Source: Paracoccus marinus
GTDB taxonomy: Bacteria; Pseudomonadota; Alphaproteobacteria; Rhodobacterales; Rhodobacteraceae
DNA length: 64,000 nt
Direction: 5' to 3'
NCBI RefSeq assembly: GCF_007018965.1
Contig: NZ_VJYZ01000001.1
Span: forward strand, 57,664 to 121,663
Part shown: positions 60,923 to 64,000 of the stretch, one piece after another
Layout of the letters: the number at the start of each line of letters is the position of its first letter
Position numbering within the stretch: the first letter of the stretch is position 1
The notes under the pieces: model-generated
Told to the model about the DNA's origin: nothing
The model's input: only the letters and a program-made list of their open reading frames with translations
Databases searched by the model: none
Translations under genes and position numbers: made by a program

Positions 60923-62578
60923 TCACGGGGCGACCTTGCGCTTGATCGCGCGCTGAGCGCCAGCGGGCAGGCCGGGAAGCGAGCGCAGGATCCACGGAAG
61001 GACCCGCCGCTGCAACCGGCCGAGCGCGGGCGGCACCATCGCCTCGATCAGATGCGGGCCGGGGTGGGCCAGCGCGTAGCGCAGCGCGGTCATCAGGTCC
61101 TCGCCCGTATCGACGCGGGTGCCGTGGACGCCCATCGACCGGGCGAGCCGCGCGAAGTCGATCCGGGGATCGCCGATGTCCAGCTGCGAGCGCACCTTGG
61201 GCCCGCCCGCGCCCGCGCCCACCCGTTCGAGTTCGACGTTGAGGATCGAATAGGACGCGTTGTTGAAGACGATGGCGGTCACGTCCAGCCCTTCGCGCGC
61301 CATCGTCCACAGCGCCTGGTTGGTGTACATGGCCGTGCCGTCGCCGATCAGCGCCACGACCGGGCGGTCCGGGCAGGCGATCGCCGCGCCGACAGCGTTC
61401 GGCAGCCCCTGCCCGATCGCGCCGCCCGTCAACGTCAGCAGGTCGTGTCGCGGCGCCCCCGCCGTCAGCGCCGACAGCAGCAACCCCGAGGTGATCGCCT
61501 CGTCGATCAGGATCGCCTTCTCGGGCAGCAGATGCCCCACCGCCTTGCAGACCTTGGCGGCGCTCAGCTTGCCGCGCGGGGCGGCGGGGCGCGCCGCCGC
61601 CGCGACCCGGGGCGCGACGTGGCCCGCGCCCAGCGCCTGCGCCAACGCCTCGAGGCTCAGCACCGGATCGTCGCCCGGCTCGCCCAGGTCGTGCAGCGTG
61701 CAGCTGTCCGGGACGAGCCAGCTCTGCTTGCCGGGATAGGCGAAGAAGGACACCGGCGGGCGGCCGTCGACCAGGATCAGGCGGTCGTACTGGCCAAGCT
61801 GCATCGCCGCGAGTTCGGCGAGATAGGCGATGCGCTCGACCGCCGGCAGCCCCGCGCCGCGTTCCAGCCGGGTGGGAAACGTCTCGGCCAGCAGCGTCAC
61901 GTTGCAGTGGGCGGCGATCCGCGCGGCGGCCGTCAGCCCGCGCTCGCGCAGCGCCCGGTCGCCCAGCAGCAGCGCCGCGCGCCCGCCCGACCGGATCGCG
62001 GCCGCGACCCCCTCGACCGTGGCGCGGCTGGCTGCGGCGGGCGGCGCGGGGCGCGGCCCGGTGGCGGGCGCGCCGCCTTCGCCCCACGACACGTCGGCGG
62101 GCAGGATCAGCGTCGCGACCTGCCCCGGCGCGGTCCGGGCCGCCGCCACCGCCTCGACCGCGTCGCGGCACAGGTCGGCGGTCGTGGACGAGGTCCGCAC
62201 GAACCCCGGCGAGACGTTCCGCGCCACCGTCTCGATATCCGATTGCAGCTGCGAATCGTACTGCACGTGCGCGGTGGCGTGGTCGCCCACGATGTTGACG
62301 ACCGGCACCCGCGCCTTGCGGGCGTTATGCAGGTTCGCAAGCCCGTTCCCCAGGCCGGGACCAAGATGCAGCAGCGTCGCGGCGGGTTTCCCCGCCATCC
62401 GCGCGTAGCCGTCGGCGGCCCCGGTCGCCACGCCCTCGAACAGGGTCAGCACCGCGCGCATCCGCGGCTCGCTGTCCAGGGCCGCGACGAAGTGCATCTC
62501 GCTGGTGCCGGGGTTGGTGAAGCAGACCTCGACGCCCGCGTCGGCCAGGGTCTTCATCAGGGCTTGCGCGCCGTTCAT
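60923..62578 (-). CDS. ThDP-dependent acetolactate synthase/benzoylformate decarboxylase-like enzyme (551 aa)
   Basis: N-terminal domain with VEVCFTNPGTSEMHF near 16 and the cofactor-activating Glu48 in LFEGVATGAADGYARM. The central domain is poorly conserved. The C-terminal domain has the GDGTAMYTNQALWTM ThDP motif followed by VIFNN-type residues (IVFNNASYSIL). Benzoylformate decarboxylase or oxalyl/acyl-group ligases share these motifs, so the reaction is uncertain; no FAD-binding or small-subunit partner is seen. Its position next to an aldehyde dehydrogenase fits a 2-oxoacid decarboxylase producing an aldehyde. Confidence 0.82.
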   Translation of the reverse strand: MNGAQALMKTLADAGVEVCFTNPGTSEMHFVAALDSEPRMRAVLTLFEGVATGAADGYARMAGKPAATLLHLGPGLGNGLANLHNARKARVPVVNIVGDHATAHVQYDSQLQSDIETVARNVSPGFVRTSSTTADLCRDAVEAVAAARTAPGQVATLILPADVSWGEGGAPATGPRPAPPAAASRATVEGVAAAIRSGGRAALLLGDRALRERGLTAAARIAAHCNVTLLAETFPTRLERGAGLPAVERIAYLAELAAMQLGQYDRLILVDGRPPVSFFAYPGKQSWLVPDSCTLHDLGEPGDDPVLSLEALAQALGAGHVAPRVAAAARPAAPRGKLSAAKVCKAVGHLLPEKAILIDEAITSGLLLSALTAGAPRHDLLTLTGGAIGQGLPNAVGAAIACPDRPVVALIGDGTAMYTNQALWTMAREGLDVTAIVFNNASYSILNVELERVGAGAGGPKVRSQLDIGDPRIDFARLARSMGVHGTRVDTGEDLMTALRYALAHPGPHLIEAMVPPALGRLQRRVLPWILRSLPGLPAGAQRAIKRKVAP

Positions 62579-62606
62579 CCTGCGGTCTCCCCTCGTCTCG
62601 CCATCC

Positions 62607-64000
62607 TCAGCCCCCTGCCAGGATCGACCGGGCGGCGGCCTTGGCGGTCATGATGCAGCCGGGCAGGAACGTCCCTTCCAGCGAACGGTTGCCGTTCGCG
62701 TTGCCGCCGCCGAACCCCGCCGCCTCGCCCACGCAGTAAAGCCCGGGGATCGGCGCGTCGCCATCGCCCAGCGCGCGGCTTTGCAGGTCGGTGCGAAGCC
62801 CGCCCAGGCTCTTGCGGGTGATGAGCTGCAGCTGCATGGCGATGAACGGCCCGGCCCCGCGCTTTTGCAGAGGCGCGGGCTTGCAGGTCCGCAGCCGGTC
62901 CGGTCTCCATTCCCGCGCCTCGAGGATGCGGCGGACCTGCACGTCCTCGGCCGGATCGCGGCCGGGCGCGAAGTTCGCGTCGAACCTGTCCACGTTGGCG
63001 CGCAGCCGCCCGGGGTCGATGTCGTGCGACAGGGTCAGCGCGTTCATCTGCGCGGCCAGCCCCTTTAGCGTGTCGTCCGCCAGCACCTGCGGGCATTCGC
63101 GCAGCATCTGCCGGATCAGCCGGTGATTGCCCAGCAGCGTCTCGCGCAGGAACGGCACGAGCTGCCGGTCGCGGATGCGGGGGTTGTGCTCGGCCCCGGA
63201 GATCGCGAACTCCCGCGCGGCGATGCGAAGGTTCAGCAGGTGCCAGGTCCACGGCTTCTTCTGCTCGGCCACGCGGCGGCACAGCCAGTTGGTATCGAAG
63301 CCCGTGACGAGCGGCTCGGGCCCGATCCGGTCGCCGCGATGGTCGAGCCACAGTGCCGACTTGCAGGGAATGATGGACAGGCCGTGGCCGGGGAAATGCG
63401 GAAACGGGTGCGGCAGCCCCGCGGCATAGTTCCACATCGCGGCGGGATTGACGATCCGCCCGCCCAGCCGGTCGGCGACGAAACGATGCATCCGGCCATC
63501 GGCAAACGGATGGGCACCGTTCAGCATGGTCGCCGGCCGCGCGCGGTCGCGGGGCCAGTTCGCGACCGCCTCGGCGTGGCTGCCGTTGATGCCGCCGGTC
63601 GCAAGAACGACCACCGGCGCGGTGACGCGGATCTCGGCCCCGGTGGCCTCGTCCATAGCCACCACCCCGCCCACGGTTCCCGCGTCGTGGTCGAGCGCGG
63701 TCACGCGATGGCGATGCAGCAGCGTCAGGCGGCCCGCACCGGCCGCGCGCATCGCCGCGATCAGGACGCGCGTCAGCTCTCGCCCGGTGCCCCACAGGAC
63801 GTGGTAGCGCGGGACCGAGTTCCCGTCGCCGTTCCGCCCGCGCTCGACCAGGTTGACGGCCGGCATGAACCGCAGGCCGTGGCCGATGAGCCAGTCGTGC
63901 ACCTCGGCCCGCGACCGTTCGACGGTAAGCGCCACGGCGCTCTCCTCCTGCCGCTGCTGATCTGATCGGTCCATTCTCCGCGGGTGGGCATGGGGCGGAG
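62607..64000 (-). CDS. FAD-binding dehydrogenase, KsdD-like (5' end outside window)
   Basis: Flavoprotein of the fumarate reductase/3-ketosteroid dehydrogenase superfamily. Visible parts: GNSVPRYHVLWGTGRELTRV near the N-terminal side, VVVLATGGINGSHAEAVANW, ALWLDHRGDRIGPEPLVTGF, LITRKSLGGLRTDLQSRALG, and the C-terminal FAD contact PGLYCVGEAAGFGGGNANGN then SLEGTFLPGC. The nucleotide-binding GxGxxG start is absent and the frame stays open to position 64000, so the first roughly 100 residues lie outside. First of a three-gene run with the ThDP enzyme (28-base gap). Confidence 0.86.
   Translation of the reverse strand, partial: PPHAHPRRMDRSDQQRQEESAVALTVERSRAEVHDWLIGHGLRFMPAVNLVERGRNGDGNSVPRYHVLWGTGRELTRVLIAAMRAAGAGRLTLLHRHRVTALDHDAGTVGGVVAMDEATGAEIRVTAPVVVLATGGINGSHAEAVANWPRDRARPATMLNGAHPFADGRMHRFVADRLGGRIVNPAAMWNYAAGLPHPFPHFPGHGLSIIPCKSALWLDHRGDRIGPEPLVTGFDTNWLCRRVAEQKKPWTWHLLNLRIAAREFAISGAEHNPRIRDRQLVPFLRETLLGNHRLIRQMLRECPQVLADDTLKGLAAQMNALTLSHDIDPGRLRANVDRFDANFAPGRDPAEDVQVRRILEAREWRPDRLRTCKPAPLQKRGAGPFIAMQLQLITRKSLGGLRTDLQSRALGDGDAPIPGLYCVGEAAGFGGGNANGNRSLEGTFLPGCIMTAKAAARSILAGG

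Noticed and set aside
59568..60956. Plus-strand frame opposite the aldehyde dehydrogenase gene
   Set aside because: No recognisable domain; antisense shadow of a complete aldehyde dehydrogenase with Cys254 and Glu220.

Overview
The window is a GC-rich chromosomal segment of an alphaproteobacterium, most likely a Rhodobacterales member (Rhodobacter/Paracoccus/Rhodovulum type). This rests on several lineage-typical genes: the GapR/DUF2312 nucleoid protein, DUF3572 beside a PleD-like cyclase, a PAS_5 protein, a holin plus GH108 muramidase pair inside the cytochrome c maturation genes, a fused indolepyruvate ferredoxin oxidoreductase, and two perfect CtrA boxes (TTAA-N7-TTAAC). Coding density is high, many genes overlap by 4 bases (ATGA/GTGA), and two tRNA genes are present. 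I see no insertion sequence, CRISPR array or rRNA, so this looks like core chromosome with a few accessory modules.

Layout, 1-12.5 kb: rplU (cut by the left edge) and the ABC-F ATPase Uup. Then a signalling block: a GGDEF protein with an HNOBA-like front end, a H-NOX-like protein whose heme ligands are replaced, a DUF3572 protein and a PleD-like cyclase with a degenerate receiver. Then DUF983 and NUDIX genes, followed by ccmH, ccmF, holin, endolysin, ccmE and murI on the minus strand. A CtrA box sits 47 bases upstream of the endolysin. 12.6-25.1 kb: indolepyruvate oxidoreductase divergent from a LysR regulator, with a palindrome filling the promoter spacer; then purL, a PhoR-like kinase, gamma-carbonic anhydrase, gmk, a PAS gene behind a second CtrA box, and class II DAHP synthase. 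25.3-42.6 kb: a complete branched-chain amino acid type ABC operon, purMN, tRNA-Ile2(CAU), 5-oxoprolinase pxpABC with a BKACE enzyme, tRNA-Thr(UGU), a sulfotransferase-like gene, gapR, dtd, and a YehZYXW-type osmoprotectant importer.

42.7-64 kb: a very Gly/Tyr/Ser-rich protein carrying a BON domain, a DEAD-box helicase, thymidine kinase, a D,D-carboxypeptidase, and tmk-holB-tatD-MBL (DNA replication and quality control), then an AEC transporter. After that comes a polyamine-type ABC importer with two tandem paralogous binding proteins, and an ABM monooxygenase plus ECF41 sigma factor pair preceded by an exact ECF41-type promoter (TGTCACA-N16-CGTC). The right end is a catabolic-looking trio: aldehyde dehydrogenase, ThDP-dependent decarboxylase/synthase-like enzyme and an FAD-binding dehydrogenase that runs off the window.

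The points most worth following up are the heme-ligand-less H-NOX/HNOBA-GGDEF pair, the CtrA box in front of the lysis cassette (which resembles the release genes of gene transfer agents), the self-contained ECF41-ABM circuit, the operator inside the indolepyruvate oxidoreductase promoter, and the prion-like BON protein. All assignments come from reading the sequence and recalled family knowledge; no database search was run.
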